From: CAZBXD01 sp965216395
Lineage (GTDB): Bacteria; Pseudomonadota; Alphaproteobacteria; Micavibrionales; SZUA-601
Length of the DNA stretch: 64,000 nt
Direction of reading: 5' to 3'
NCBI GenBank assembly: GCA_965216395.1
Contig: OZ244156.1
Coordinates: 558,001-622,000 of the forward strand
The notes beneath the pieces were generated by a model. The model was not told the origin of the DNA, did not search any database, and saw nothing but the letters and a program-made list of their open reading frames with translations. Shown piece by piece: positions 33,778 to 44,700 of the stretch. The translations under genes were made by a program, and so were the position numbers. How positions within the stretch are numbered: the stretch's first letter is position 1; each line of letters starts with the position of its first letter.

Positions 33778-34389
33778 TTATTTTACTTGGGAATAAAGAT
33801 GTTCAACATAGTCCCAATTGATCAGTTTGTCGACGAACGCGTCTAAATATTGGCCACGGCCATTGCGGTAATCAATATAATAGGAATGTTCCCATACATC
33901 ACATCCCAATATAGCATGTTTGCCGTGATGAAGCGGGTTTTCGCCATTGGATGTTTTCATGACAGAGAGTTTGCCGTCATTATCGCTGACCAGCCAGCAC
34001 CAACCAGAGCCAAATTGCGAACCACCGGCGCTTGTGAAGGCTTGTTTAAAACCATCAAACCCACCAAAGGCGTCCTGAATTGCTTTTTCTAAAGACCCGG
34101 GCAGGGCGGAACCGCCGCCATTGGGTTTCATCCATTGCCAAAAATGCACATGATTCCAAAACTGTGCAACATTATTAAACAGGCCAGAAAGCTCTGCCTT
34201 GCCGTAAGAGGCCTTGATAATCTCTTCGACAGATTGGCCAGAAAAGCCTTTTTCTTCGATAAGTTTTGTGCCATTCGTGGCATAGGCATTATGATGTTTG
34301 TCGTGATGATATTCAAGCGTTTCGCCCGACATTATAGGTGCCAATGCATCATGCGCATAAGGCAGATCGGGAAGTTTTAAAATTGTCAT
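33778..34389 (-). CDS. sodB: Superoxide dismutase, Fe/Mn family
   Basis: A 203-residue cytoplasmic enzyme that converts superoxide to oxygen and hydrogen peroxide. Metal-ligand regions are all present: YHHDKHHNAY, NNVAQFWNHVHFW, and the Asp/His pair in GCDVWEHSYYIDYRNGR. FGSGWCWLV with preceding GGSQ is closer to Fe enzymes, though cambialistic use is possible. AAGGAA lies just before the ATG. The gene is monocistronic with a strong terminator, and it is inserted between genes that are usually neighbours. Confidence 0.95.
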   Translation of the reverse strand: MTILKLPDLPYAHDALAPIMSGETLEYHHDKHHNAYATNGTKLIEEKGFSGQSVEEIIKASYGKAELSGLFNNVAQFWNHVHFWQWMKPNGGGSALPGSLEKAIQDAFGGFDGFKQAFTSAGGSQFGSGWCWLVSDNDGKLSVMKTSNGENPLHHGKHAILGCDVWEHSYYIDYRNGRGQYLDAFVDKLINWDYVEHLYSQVK

Positions 34390-34485
34390 AAGGCATTCCT
34401 TTCTTTAACGTTTTTACGCTTTGCTTTTTAAGCGGATAATTCTATTGTCATGAGCATAGTGATTTACAGTTAAAGACACAAGACC

Positions 34486-35283
34486 ATGCAAGAAAAACCT
34501 CTCAATAACGCAAATATCGTACGCCAGCATGACCATGATCGGTTTTTAACAGTTCTGATGGTTAAAAAGAAGTATCAGCAACCCCTCTTTGCGCTTTATG
34601 CTTTTAATCATGAAATTGCAAAAACTCGAGAAGTGGTTACAGATGCGATGATTGGGCGTATTCGTCTACAATGGTGGCGCGATGCGATGGATCGTCTTTA
34701 TCAAGGGGATGTTCTCAAACATGATGTTTTGCAAGGGTTGGCACCCGTTATTGAAAGGCTTGATCAGCAATATTTTAATGACCTCATCGATGCACGAGAA
34801 CTCGATTTTCGTGAAGAAGCGCCTGAAACATGGAATGATTTGGTTGATTACGTGGATAAAACCACAACCCCGTTGCATAGGCTTGCCTGTCAGATATTAG
34901 GGGAAGATGTTGAAGGACAGGTTTTAAAATCTGTGTCAGTTGCCTATGCGCTGACTGGAATTTTACGATCTGTGCCTTATCATGCCAATCAAGGGCGCTT
35001 TCTCCTCCCGCTGGATTTGTTGAAAAAATATCACATTTCACCAGCTAAAATTAATGACAAAAATAAACATGATGTATTTAAACCGATTATTGAATATCTT
35101 TATGATAAAATATTGATATATAATAAAGAAACGAAAAATATAGACAGTAGATATCTAAAATATTTATCTATGGTCACGCGCCATTATTTACATGTGATAA
35201 AACGCCATGATTATAATGTCTTTATCGACATAAAAGCACCCGCCCTGATTTGGCGATTATTATGGTGTAAATTTTGGCGCTGA
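34486..35283 (+). CDS. Squalene/phytoene synthase family protein (NDUFAF6-like)
   Basis: A 265-residue isoprenoid-synthase-fold protein: FNHEIAKTREVVTDAMIGRIRLQWW near the N-terminus and YALTGILRSVPYHANQGRFLLP centrally. The two Asp-rich (DxxxD) motifs needed for prenyl transfer are not evident. That matches the NDUFAF6 branch, whose mitochondrial members help complex I assembly, rather than a carotenoid enzyme. The genomic link with the Mth938/NDUFAF3 homologue supports this. Its last 24 bases overlap the convergent Nudix gene. Confidence 0.8.
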   Translation: MQEKPLNNANIVRQHDHDRFLTVLMVKKKYQQPLFALYAFNHEIAKTREVVTDAMIGRIRLQWWRDAMDRLYQGDVLKHDVLQGLAPVIERLDQQYFNDLIDARELDFREEAPETWNDLVDYVDKTTTPLHRLACQILGEDVEGQVLKSVSVAYALTGILRSVPYHANQGRFLLPLDLLKKYHISPAKINDKNKHDVFKPIIEYLYDKILIYNKETKNIDSRYLKYLSMVTRHYLHVIKRHDYNVFIDIKAPALIWRLLWCKFWR

Positions 35284-35862
35284 ATTGGGTTTGTGTAAAA
35301 TTTTTTCCCATTTTTGTGCCATGTTGGCAAATCTGCGTCCACGCTCATCATCGCGTATAAGACCTTTTAATTCCTCTAGGGTAAACCATCTCAGTGCATT
35401 GGATTCATGACTTATTTGATAGGGTGTGTCATCGGGAACATAAAACACAAAACAAATATCATGATGGTAATGCGCATCTTCGCCCCGTTTTGGATTGGCA
35501 GGGATCGGGTGATAACTCACACTAAAAATATCCTTATTCAAAGCTTGAATATTATCAATGCCAGATTCTTCAATACCTTCTTTTAAAGCAACATTAAAAA
35601 TATCTTCATCGCCATCGGCATGACCACCAAATTGTAACCATATATTTAGTGTTGCATGGTGTGTTAATAGAACTTTATCCAAATCTTTGTTCAGCAGAAA
35701 AGCTGAACCAGTCATATGACCGCGGGGAATATAATCGCGCCAAAAACAGCGTTCATGATTTTTAAGGAGGTCGAGTGTTTTTTTAACACTTTTTGCTTCA
35801 TTTTCGTCAAAGGCTGTATAATTTTCTAATGCTTGGATGAGTTTCTCTCTCTCAGGGGTCAT
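35260..35862 (-). CDS. Nudix hydrolase
   Basis: A 200-residue pyrophosphohydrolase acting on a nucleoside diphosphate linked to another group. The Nudix box is visible as GGHADGDEDIFNVALKEGIEE, with Lys in place of the usual Arg before the first catalytic Glu. An N-terminal helical region of about 60 residues precedes the domain. The substrate is unknown. It overlaps trmFO by four bases (same strand, coupled) and the phytoene-synthase-like gene by 24 bases (convergent). Confidence 0.88.
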   Translation of the reverse strand: MTPEREKLIQALENYTAFDENEAKSVKKTLDLLKNHERCFWRDYIPRGHMTGSAFLLNKDLDKVLLTHHATLNIWLQFGGHADGDEDIFNVALKEGIEESGIDNIQALNKDIFSVSYHPIPANPKRGEDAHYHHDICFVFYVPDDTPYQISHESNALRWFTLEELKGLIRDDERGRRFANMAQKWEKILHKPNSAPKFTP

Positions 35863-37229
35863 GCGGCGCGTTCCTCTTCTTTTTGTTTATTCAGCCAGTT
35901 GAGCATATCCGCTTTCGCACGATCCGTAATGGCTTTTTTGCGGGCTGGTTTTTTGAGTTTCTTAACACCTTCGGGTAGAGGGGGGGCAGGAAAAAGGCCA
36001 AAATTAATATTCATCGGTTGATAGGTGTCGGCATTGGCGCCATCGGTAATATGATTGAGCAAAGCGCCCATCGCAGTCGTGATGGGGGGTAAGCTGAAAC
36101 TTTGACCGATCGCCTGTGCAGCCGTCATACGTCCCGCCATGAGACCCACGGCCGCGGATTCAATATAACCTTCACATCCTGTAATTTGCCCGGCAAAGCG
36201 TAAGCGTGGCATAGTTTTTAGACGGAGCTGTTTATCCAATAAAATAGGTGATTTGATAAATGTGTTGCGATGAATGCCGCCCATTCTAGCAAATTCAGCT
36301 TTTTCAAGGCCAGGGATCATGCGTAAAACTTCTGCTTGGGCGCCATATTTCATTTTTGTTTGAAAGCCAACAATATTCCACAATGTACCCAGTTTGTTAT
36401 CTTGACGTAATTGCACCACGGCGTAACAGCCACTTTTTTCCTCTTCAACATGCGGGTTTTTTAAACCAATCGGTTTCATAGGTCCAAAACGGGGTGTGTC
36501 TATGCCACGCTCGGCCATCACTTCAATGGGCATACATCCATCAAAATAGGGGGTATCTTTTTCCCAGTCTTTAAACGCGGTTTTATCCGCCTTAAGCAGT
36601 GCGTCAATAAAGGCGTGATATTGTTCCTTATTCATGGGGCAATTAATATAATCCGCACTATCGCCCTTATCATAGCGCGATTGGTACCACGCTTTGTTAA
36701 AGTCAATACTGTCACGATAAACGATGGGGGCAATCGCATCGAAAAACGCCAATTGATCTTGCCCTGTAACGCGACGTATGGCTTCAGCCAAGGGGTGGGA
36801 GGTCAGTGGCCCCGTGGCAATAATAACTTGGCCCCAATCTTCTGACGGGATATCATCAATTTCACCTCGTTCAATCGTAATCAATGGATGTTCTTGCAGA
36901 GCCTGAGAGACCCCTTGTGAAAAACCTTCTCGATCAACCGCTAAGGCAGAGCCCGCGGGAACTTTATGTTTATCTCCCATGGCCATGATGAGAGAATTGA
37001 GTTGGCGCATTTCATGGTGGATCAAACCCACTGCATTCATTTCGTGATCATCACTACGAAATGAATTGGAGCAAACCAGTTCGGCGCAATGATCGCTCTG
37101 ATGAGCAGCTGTTTTTTTAACGGGACGCATTTCATGGAGAATAACCGGAATACCAGCATATGCAATTTGCCACGCTGCTTCAGAACCAGCAAGGCCTGCG
37201 CCAATAATGTGAATAGGTTTTTCTTGCAT
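35859..37229 (-). CDS. trmFO: Methylenetetrahydrofolate--tRNA-(uracil-5-)-methyltransferase
   Basis: A 456-residue flavoenzyme that forms ribothymidine-54 in tRNA using methylene-THF and FAD. It has the FAD-binding IIGAGLAGSEAAWQIA, HEMRPVKKTAAH, CSNSFRSDD with the conserved Cys, MPIEVMAERG and the late AGQITGCEGYIESAAVGLMAG. The final 40 residues are Lys/Arg-rich and slightly longer than usual. It is the first gene of a two-gene unit with the Nudix hydrolase. Confidence 0.96.
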   Translation of the reverse strand: MQEKPIHIIGAGLAGSEAAWQIAYAGIPVILHEMRPVKKTAAHQSDHCAELVCSNSFRSDDHEMNAVGLIHHEMRQLNSLIMAMGDKHKVPAGSALAVDREGFSQGVSQALQEHPLITIERGEIDDIPSEDWGQVIIATGPLTSHPLAEAIRRVTGQDQLAFFDAIAPIVYRDSIDFNKAWYQSRYDKGDSADYINCPMNKEQYHAFIDALLKADKTAFKDWEKDTPYFDGCMPIEVMAERGIDTPRFGPMKPIGLKNPHVEEEKSGCYAVVQLRQDNKLGTLWNIVGFQTKMKYGAQAEVLRMIPGLEKAEFARMGGIHRNTFIKSPILLDKQLRLKTMPRLRFAGQITGCEGYIESAAVGLMAGRMTAAQAIGQSFSLPPITTAMGALLNHITDGANADTYQPMNINFGLFPAPPLPEGVKKLKKPARKKAITDRAKADMLNWLNKQKEEERAA

Positions 37230-37295
37230 TTTTAGCTCCGAAATGCTCTATTTAAAATTAATAAATTGTTAATATTTGAATATGAGTTCTATCCT

Positions 37296-40200
37296 ATGCC
37301 AAAAATCAATCAGGTCAATAAAAAACCAACTCTTATTGCGGAAAACAATAATGTTAAAGCGAGTGAATTCATAAAGAAAGATTTTCAAAATAACAAACGG
37401 TTAAAGGCAACAGATCGAATCATTTTTAATACAGATCCGATAGAACCCAATTATCGATATAAGAAATATCAGAAAAAGCAAAAGATTGAACGCCCGCGTA
37501 GCTTTATTTGGATGCAAGCGATTGCGATTGGTTTTTCCGCGCTATGGGTTATGGGGGCGGCGACATATATCAACCGTACTGTTGGTTGGAACAATATTTC
37601 CAGTTTTCTTCCCCATGAACTTGGTGGTTTTCTGGCGGGTGTTTTTGCACCTGTGGCTTTAATTTGGATGGTGGTTGCCTTTGTTTTGCGCTCCACGGAT
37701 GTAAAACTTTATGCAGACGCGTTACGTCATGAATTACAAGCGATGATTTTTCCATCTGAACAGGCAGAACGCCATATCAATAATGATATTGAGCGTCTTA
37801 TCCAACAATCAGCGGAAATGTCACGGGCGACAGGAATGGCGGCACAGACTTTAGAGGTGGCGAAGCAAACATTACAAGATCAAATGAACCGTTTTCAAGA
37901 AACAACACAAAACGCATCGGGAGATGTTCATGATTTGAATCAATCGCTTGAAAAACGTATTCAAGTTTTAAATAATTTGAGTACAGAGTTAGTCTCCCAA
38001 ACATCTCAAATGGATGATAAGACCCGCGTCAGTGAAAACCTTTGGCAAAACGCCCTAGAGAAAGCCAAAGATATGTCGCAATTGCTTGATAAAGGGACAA
38101 CAACGCTTGACCAAAAAACCAGTGATTTTAATAATGTTATTGAACGTTTGTCACAGCTTAACCTTAATACAGTTGAGTCGATTGATCAGGCAAAAACAAT
38201 GATTGAAGAACAGCGCAATGGTTTGATGGATGATGCAGATCGGGCGGCGGAGTATGTGGCCCAAGTGGCCGATGCCATGCGCCATGGAACAGATCAGCTT
38301 TATCAATTAACCGATGACAGTCTGGATAAAGCCAAATTGGTTGAAACCCGTATTCAAGGTCAAATCGCTAGTTTAGAGCGTATTTTACAAAATTTAACAG
38401 AAAAATCATCACAAATGGATATGGCCACGACAAGCAATATCCAAAAATTAAATGATGCCACCGAGAAAACGGTTGCCAGCGCGGATGATGTGCAAGAAAT
38501 GATCGAAAAAGCCGTGTTATCGATTGATAATGCAACACAACACGCCAAGGAAACCGCGCATAATACGATTGATATTATGGGACATAAAGTACAGGAAACC
38601 GCGCTTGTCTTTAATGATATCCAAAAACAAATTCGCCTTATGGCTGATTTATTTGATGCACGTCGCGAAGCGCTCGACCTTTCCCGTCATGCCACGGGAG
38701 AACAAGCGCAAAAAATTCAAGATATTCTTGACCAATCTTTTGTTAAAATTGACCAGGGGTCAGCACAGTTGATCGCGCAAGTGGAAAAATTCCGTGAAAA
38801 AATTGAAACACCAATTCACAATTTGGAGTCAGTGACGCATAAAATTGATCTTAGTTCTTCTTCTTTCGCAACGATTTTACAAGAAAAAATCCAAGAGTTG
38901 GACAAAGCTTCTGGGGATGTAGAGCATCGCGCTGGTAAGATTGAAACACAATTGGATAAACGCACCAAAGATATTGCCCTTCTTGCAGGTAAAATTGCCA
39001 GTGACAGTAAAAAAATCGAACAAGATTTAGACAAACATGAACAAAAACTTTCCACAACTGTGATGGATACGGTGCAGTCGGTTCGCGATGTTGGGGATCA
39101 TCTAATTGAACAAGCACAAACACTAAATACGGTTTCCGATCAATCTGTTGATCAAATTTCTAAGCTTGATCAAGCCATAAAAGTAAGCCGAAAACATCTT
39201 GTCGATGAGGCTCAGATGGCCGAAGATGCAATGGCACAAATGACACATAAATTTGATACTGGTGCCCGTCAAATCAACAAACAATCTTTATCGGCTTTAA
39301 ATGAGGTCAAATCACTGAATACGGCGATGGCAGATCGTGCGGATCGTTTTGATCAAGTTTCTAGCAAAGTGATTGACCGTATTCAGAAAGCGCAAATTGC
39401 TTTCAACGCGTTGCAAACGGGATATAAAAATGTTGCTGATGATAGTGTTGAAAAATTAGCCCAAGCCAGTGGTTCTTTCGTTGAAACTTTATCAACTTTG
39501 CGTCATGGTTCACAAGATGCTTCCCAGATTGTTGACCAAATTATCGACAAAACCAAACAATCCCAAGTGGAAATAAAGGGTTTAACACAATCCTTGCAAC
39601 AGCAATCGATCCATTTTGATCAATTGGCACAAGCGCAAAATACATTGGCGCAATCTGTTGATACAATGGATGCTCAAACGGGTAAAATCCTTAATCGTTT
39701 TGATCAGGCCACACAAACCTTGCAAACCAGTGTCAGCGACATGGATAAGGCGGCTAATCAGACGGTTAATACCGCACGTGATGTATCGCGTAGTTTAATA
39801 CAACAGAGTGAAGCCATGTCAGCTAAGGCGCAATTGGCGGTGGCTGACTTAGACAATGCGGGCGCGCGTTTAACGGGCAAGGCACAACTTATTAAAGAGA
39901 CAATTCAACAAACCGTGACCCATGCCGATGGTTTAACGAATAATTTGGATACACATATCAATGATTTGTCTCAATTAACGCAATCATCGACCGAGCGCAT
40001 AGAAAAAGCGCTCAATAAATTGATCAATCATACTCAAAAGATGGATCATTCATCGGGTAGTTTATTAGATAAACTCAATACATTATCCGTCGTGGGTGAA
40101 AAGGTGACCAGTGATGTTGATCATACGGTGGATCGTTTGCAACAACAAGCTGAGTTGTTGATGAATGCTTCTACGCAAGCTTATGATAGTATTGATCAAT

Positions 40201-40625
40201 TGCGTGCAGAAGATAATAAAGTTAAACGAGATGGATTTTTTACTTCGACAAAATTTGTCGTTGAAAGTTTAAATTCATTAACCCTCGATTTTGCACGTAT
40301 GTTGCATGGCCAGTTACCAGATAAAACATGGAAAGCCTATCAAAACGGGGATATGAATGCTTTTACGCGCTATATTTTATCCTTTAAAGATGAATCCAGT
40401 CATGAAAAAATTCGTTCAAAATTTAAAGAAGATCATGAGTTTCGTACCTATGTTCAACGTTATCTTCGTCAATTTGAGGAAGTGTATGACCAAGCCCATG
40501 ATAATGACCATGCGCAGCTTTTATCTTCTGTCTTTATGACGTCCGATGTGGGTAAAATGTATCTTTATCTATGCGCAATTCTTAAGCGCGAACCGCGTCG
40601 TAGTAATACAAATAAAAATGTGTAA
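37296..40625 (+). CDS. Large two-TM coiled-coil protein, candidate polarity factor (TipN/GPR-like)
   Basis: A 1109-residue protein with a basic cytoplasmic N-terminus, two membrane helices (about 69-93 and 109-132), and an enormous helical region (about 150-970). That region is dominated by heptad-like Gln/Asp/Lys/Leu repeats. A conserved-looking C-terminal domain (about 980-1109) contains VVESLNSLTLDFARMLHG, EFRTYVQRYLRQFE and SDVGKMYLYL. The layout matches alphaproteobacterial pole and growth-zone proteins such as TipN and GPR, and a popZ gene is in the same window. This is an architectural inference, not sequence proof. Start: ATG MPKINQVN; the frame extends 10 codons upstream from a TTG. 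Confidence 0.75.
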   Translation: MPKINQVNKKPTLIAENNNVKASEFIKKDFQNNKRLKATDRIIFNTDPIEPNYRYKKYQKKQKIERPRSFIWMQAIAIGFSALWVMGAATYINRTVGWNNISSFLPHELGGFLAGVFAPVALIWMVVAFVLRSTDVKLYADALRHELQAMIFPSEQAERHINNDIERLIQQSAEMSRATGMAAQTLEVAKQTLQDQMNRFQETTQNASGDVHDLNQSLEKRIQVLNNLSTELVSQTSQMDDKTRVSENLWQNALEKAKDMSQLLDKGTTTLDQKTSDFNNVIERLSQLNLNTVESIDQAKTMIEEQRNGLMDDADRAAEYVAQVADAMRHGTDQLYQLTDDSLDKAKLVETRIQGQIASLERILQNLTEKSSQMDMATTSNIQKLNDATEKTVASADDVQEMIEKAVLSIDNATQHAKETAHNTIDIMGHKVQETALVFNDIQKQIRLMADLFDARREALDLSRHATGEQAQKIQDILDQSFVKIDQGSAQLIAQVEKFREKIETPIHNLESVTHKIDLSSSSFATILQEKIQELDKASGDVEHRAGKIETQLDKRTKDIALLAGKIASDSKKIEQDLDKHEQKLSTTVMDTVQSVRDVGDHLIEQAQTLNTVSDQSVDQISKLDQAIKVSRKHLVDEAQMAEDAMAQMTHKFDTGARQINKQSLSALNEVKSLNTAMADRADRFDQVSSKVIDRIQKAQIAFNALQTGYKNVADDSVEKLAQASGSFVETLSTLRHGSQDASQIVDQIIDKTKQSQVEIKGLTQSLQQQSIHFDQLAQAQNTLAQSVDTMDAQTGKILNRFDQATQTLQTSVSDMDKAANQTVNTARDVSRSLIQQSEAMSAKAQLAVADLDNAGARLTGKAQLIKETIQQTVTHADGLTNNLDTHINDLSQLTQSSTERIEKALNKLINHTQKMDHSSGSLLDKLNTLSVVGEKVTSDVDHTVDRLQQQAELLMNASTQAYDSIDQLRAEDNKVKRDGFFTSTKFVVESLNSLTLDFARMLHGQLPDKTWKAYQNGDMNAFTRYILSFKDESSHEKIRSKFKEDHEFRTYVQRYLRQFEEVYDQAHDNDHAQLLSSVFMTSDVGKMYLYLCAILKREPRRSNTNKNV

Positions 40626-40638
40626 AGCCATTTATTTC

Positions 40639-41664
40639 TTAATTGACAACTGAATAAGTAGGCTGATCTTTGGTGAGATCAATATTAATATGACCGCGAT
40701 AAATCTCATAATTCACATGGGCGTGGGTTTCTGCCAATGCGAAGACGGTATTGCGCGCCCCCATATTCGGTTTAAAGAGACGTTCCATAATTTGATGTAA
40801 CAACAACCCGTCTTCTTGCTGAACAATTTTTAGAACCTGTGTCAGGCGTTTCTCATGATGTTCTCTCAAACGGTCGATACGCGCGTGTATGTCGGCAAAT
40901 TCTGGCCCATGTCCAGGTAAAACGCGAACATTATTGGGTAGAATGGCGCGCCATTCTTTTAAATCTGCCAAATAATCTTCCAATGGATTGGCATTAGTTT
41001 CTAACGGCCAAACACTGATATTAGGAGTAATACGCGCGACAACATGATCTGCCGAAAGCAGAATGTTACGTTTACGAGAATAAAGACAGGCTTGCGCAGG
41101 CGAATGTCCGCGTCCAAAAAGAACACGCCATTTATCGCCACCGATAACCACGTGACTGTTGGCGCGCAGTGTTAAATAATTGGCCGGAATGGGATAGACC
41201 GAGGCGGCCACGGTGTTCCCCTTGGCAATAATTTCTTGGCGGATATGTGTTGGCACCCCTGCGCGGGTGTAATATTTTTCCATCCCATCAATATAACCAG
41301 CCGTTGTGTCCAAAGACAGGGCACGTCCCATTAGATATTCCATACGTGTCATATAAAGTTGGCACTGCCATTTTTTGCAAATCCAACCTGCAAGACCCAT
41401 ATGATCAGGGTGAAAATGCGTAACGATCAGTTTTTTAACCGGTAAACCATCTAAACAAAGATCAAAAATTGCTTGGAATATCTCTTTGCATGTCGGGGTG
41501 TTTAAACCACTATCAACGATAATCCAGCCCGCATGATCTTTTATAAAATACACGTTCACTTGATTCATCGGCGGTCCCATCGGCATACTGACAACAAAAA
41601 GATCATCGGCAATTTCTGTGATGGGTAAATCTTCTTTGCGAGTGTATTTATTCTCAATTGTCAT
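40639..41664 (-). CDS. MBL-fold metallo-hydrolase
   Basis: A 341-residue metallo-beta-lactamase-fold hydrolase. The dinuclear metal motif THFHPDHMG is intact, and further ligands appear in GRGHSPAQ, LLSADHV and LPGHGPEF. The C-terminal part (residues about 240-320) is a winged-helix-like region as in LACTB2-type hydrolases. The substrate is unknown. It is divergent from putA, with 36 bases between the two start codons. Confidence 0.87.
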   Translation of the reverse strand: MTIENKYTRKEDLPITEIADDLFVVSMPMGPPMNQVNVYFIKDHAGWIIVDSGLNTPTCKEIFQAIFDLCLDGLPVKKLIVTHFHPDHMGLAGWICKKWQCQLYMTRMEYLMGRALSLDTTAGYIDGMEKYYTRAGVPTHIRQEIIAKGNTVAASVYPIPANYLTLRANSHVVIGGDKWRVLFGRGHSPAQACLYSRKRNILLSADHVVARITPNISVWPLETNANPLEDYLADLKEWRAILPNNVRVLPGHGPEFADIHARIDRLREHHEKRLTQVLKIVQQEDGLLLHQIMERLFKPNMGARNTVFALAETHAHVNYEIYRGHINIDLTKDQPTYSVVN

Positions 41665-41700
41665 GTTGTGATTACCCTCAAGCGGTGGTATTTTTATTCA

Positions 41701-44700
41701 ATGGATATTAAAACAGTTCAAGATAAACGACGCAATATTAATCAATATTACCGTCGTGATGAAAATAGCGTTGTAAACGAGCTATTGGAAAATGTCAATT
41801 TTTCTCAAGATTTTAAAGAAGAAATTCACCGAAAAGCCTATCAAATGGTTACATATGTGCGTGACAACCCACAAGAACGCACACAATTAGAAGATTTTAT
41901 GCAACGGTATCGTTTAAACACGAATGAGGGGATTGCTCTCATGTGTTTAGCCGAAAGTTTGCTCCGTATTCCCGATAAAGAAACTATGAATGCACTCATT
42001 CTTGATAAAGTGGGTGAAGGTGATTGGCTTGACCATACTGAATCTGGGGAAAAATGGCTCACTAAGCTTTCGGCTTGGGGATTAATGATTTCAGACCAGT
42101 TTTTGGATAAAGATAATACAACCGTGTTTTCTAAAATAGTACGACGATTGGGAATGCCAACAATACGCACGGCTATGGTTCATGCGATGCGGTTAATGGG
42201 TGGTCATTTTGTTACGGGACGCACCATTGAAGAAGCGTTGAAGAACTCAAAATCGCTTATTCAAACGGGATATTCTTTTTCTTATGACATGTTGGGTGAG
42301 GGCGCGCGCACACAAAAAGATGCTGATTTTTATTTCCAGCAATATAAAGATGCCATTGATGCGATCGGTCAATCAAGTCATGAGGGTGATATTCATCAAC
42401 GCCCTAGTATTTCTGTTAAACTATCCGCGCTTTATCCACGCTATGAATACGCAAAACATAAGGAATGTGTGCCGTTTTTAACACGTAAATTATTGGAACT
42501 TGCTCAAACCGCAAAAGAGTACAATATTGCTTTAACGGTTGATGCGGAAGAAGCGCGCCGTTTGGAGATGTCACTTACAATTTTCGAAAATGTTTATACC
42601 AACAAAAATCTCAATGATTGGCCTGGCTTAGGCTTGGCTGTTCAGGCCTATCAAAAACGATGTCTTAAGGTCTTAGATTATGTGTTCGCATTGGCAAAAT
42701 GGCATCAAAAAATAATCCCAATCCGTTTAGTTAAAGGCGCTTATTGGGATAGTGAAATAAAATTTGCCCAAGAAAATGGGCTTTCGGATTATCCTGTTTT
42801 TACCCGTAAAGAATCCACAGATATTTCTTATATTCTGGCGGCACAAAAAATGCTCGATAATCGTGATGGTATATATGCCCAATTTGCGACACATAACGCG
42901 CATACGATCAGTACTATCCTTGAAATGGTCGGGGATAAAAAAACGGGGTTTGAGTTTCAACGTCTACACGGTATGGGCATACAGCTTTATCAAGGGGTGA
43001 AAGAAATAATTGATTATTCAATACCCGTGCGTATTTATGCCCCGGTTGGTCAACATCGTGATTTACTTCCCTATTTGGTACGCCGATTATTAGAAAACGG
43101 TGCCAATACATCCTTTATCAATCAAATCCATGACTCAGAAATCTGTATTGATGATTTAATTGCTGATCCGTTTACGTATTTAAACCTGCTAACGGATAAA
43201 AGATATCCAAAGATTCCTCTTCCCGTAAATATATATTTCGATCGTCAAAACGCATATGCGCCTGATTTGAATGATGAGGATGATGTGGCACAAATTATGG
43301 ACGCTCTAGAGAAATACCGTGATCACCAATGGATATTTAACAATAATTTGCATGGCGCGCATTCTAAAATTTTCAATCCAGCGGATCAGAACCATCATGT
43401 TGGGTCAATAAAATGTGCCGCTTTGAAAGATGTGGATAAAGTTTTTCGAACGGCGGTGAAAAACTTTGATTTTTGGCATCAAACCCCGATTTTTGAACGG
43501 GCCAATATATTAGAAAAACTGGCGGAGTTATTAGAAAAAGAATATCATCAAGTTTTATCATTATGCGTTTATGAGGCGGGTAAAACGATCCCCGATGCGG
43601 TGGCTGAAATTCGTGAGGCCATCGATTTTTGTCGATATTATGCCGTACAGGCAAAAGAAAATTTTTCTGATCAAGGGATGTCCTTAGAAGGGCCTACAGG
43701 TGAAGATAACCGGCTTTATTTAAATGGGCGCGGTGTTTTTGTATGTATCAGCCCGTGGAATTTTCCCCTTGCAATATTTGTTGGCCAAGTTGTTGCAGCG
43801 TTGGTTTCAGGCAATACAGTTATTGCAAAACCGGCCGAGCAAACGCCCCTTATTGCGGCATATGTTTTACAATTGTTGCAAAAAGCTGGCTTACCAGAAA
43901 ATGTAATGCAATTATTACCCGGTGCGGGAGATATCGGCGCAGAACTTGTTAAACACCCATCGCTCGCAGGCGTTGTTTTTACTGGGTCAACCGATACAGC
44001 AAAACATATTCAAAAATCACTCGTCGAACATCACAAAGCAATTCTACCGCTCATAGCTGAAACAGGCGGACAAAACGCAATGATTGTCGATAGTTCCGCC
44101 TTAATAGAACAAGTGGTGGATGATGTCATCCATAGCGGTTTCTACTCCGCCGGTCAAAGATGTTCTGCGTTGCGCGTTTTATATCTTCATGAAGATATCG
44201 CCGATCACACTATTGAAATGATTGTCGGGGCCATGCGTGAACTATCATTGGGAGATCCGTCGCTGTTATCCACAGATATTGGCCCCGTGATCGACAAGGC
44301 GGCCTTGTCACGATTACATGAACATCTCAATGAAATGAAAGATGTGGCTACGCAACTCTCAAACCGAATAGATACACCCGAAAAGGGAACTTATTGTACG
44401 CCTTATTTGCTCGAAATTGATGATATTGGACAATTAAAACAAGAAAATTTTGGACCCATCATTCATGTCATTCGTTTCAAACAAGATCATCTTGATCAAA
44501 TTATTCATGATATCAATGCAACGGGTTATGGTTTGACCTTAGGTATTCATAGCCGTATTGATCACATTATTGAACATATTAAAAATCGCGTAAAAGTAGG
44601 TAATATTTATATAAACCGTGGCATGACAGGAGCGGTTGTGGGTGTTCAACCTTTTGGGGGGATGGGGCTTTCTGGTACAGGACCAAAAGCGGGCGGGCCA

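Noticed and set aside
37896..40200. Possible DNA tandem repeats in the coiled-coil gene
   Set aside because: The repetition is at the level of heptads and amino-acid bias; no regular DNA period was seen.
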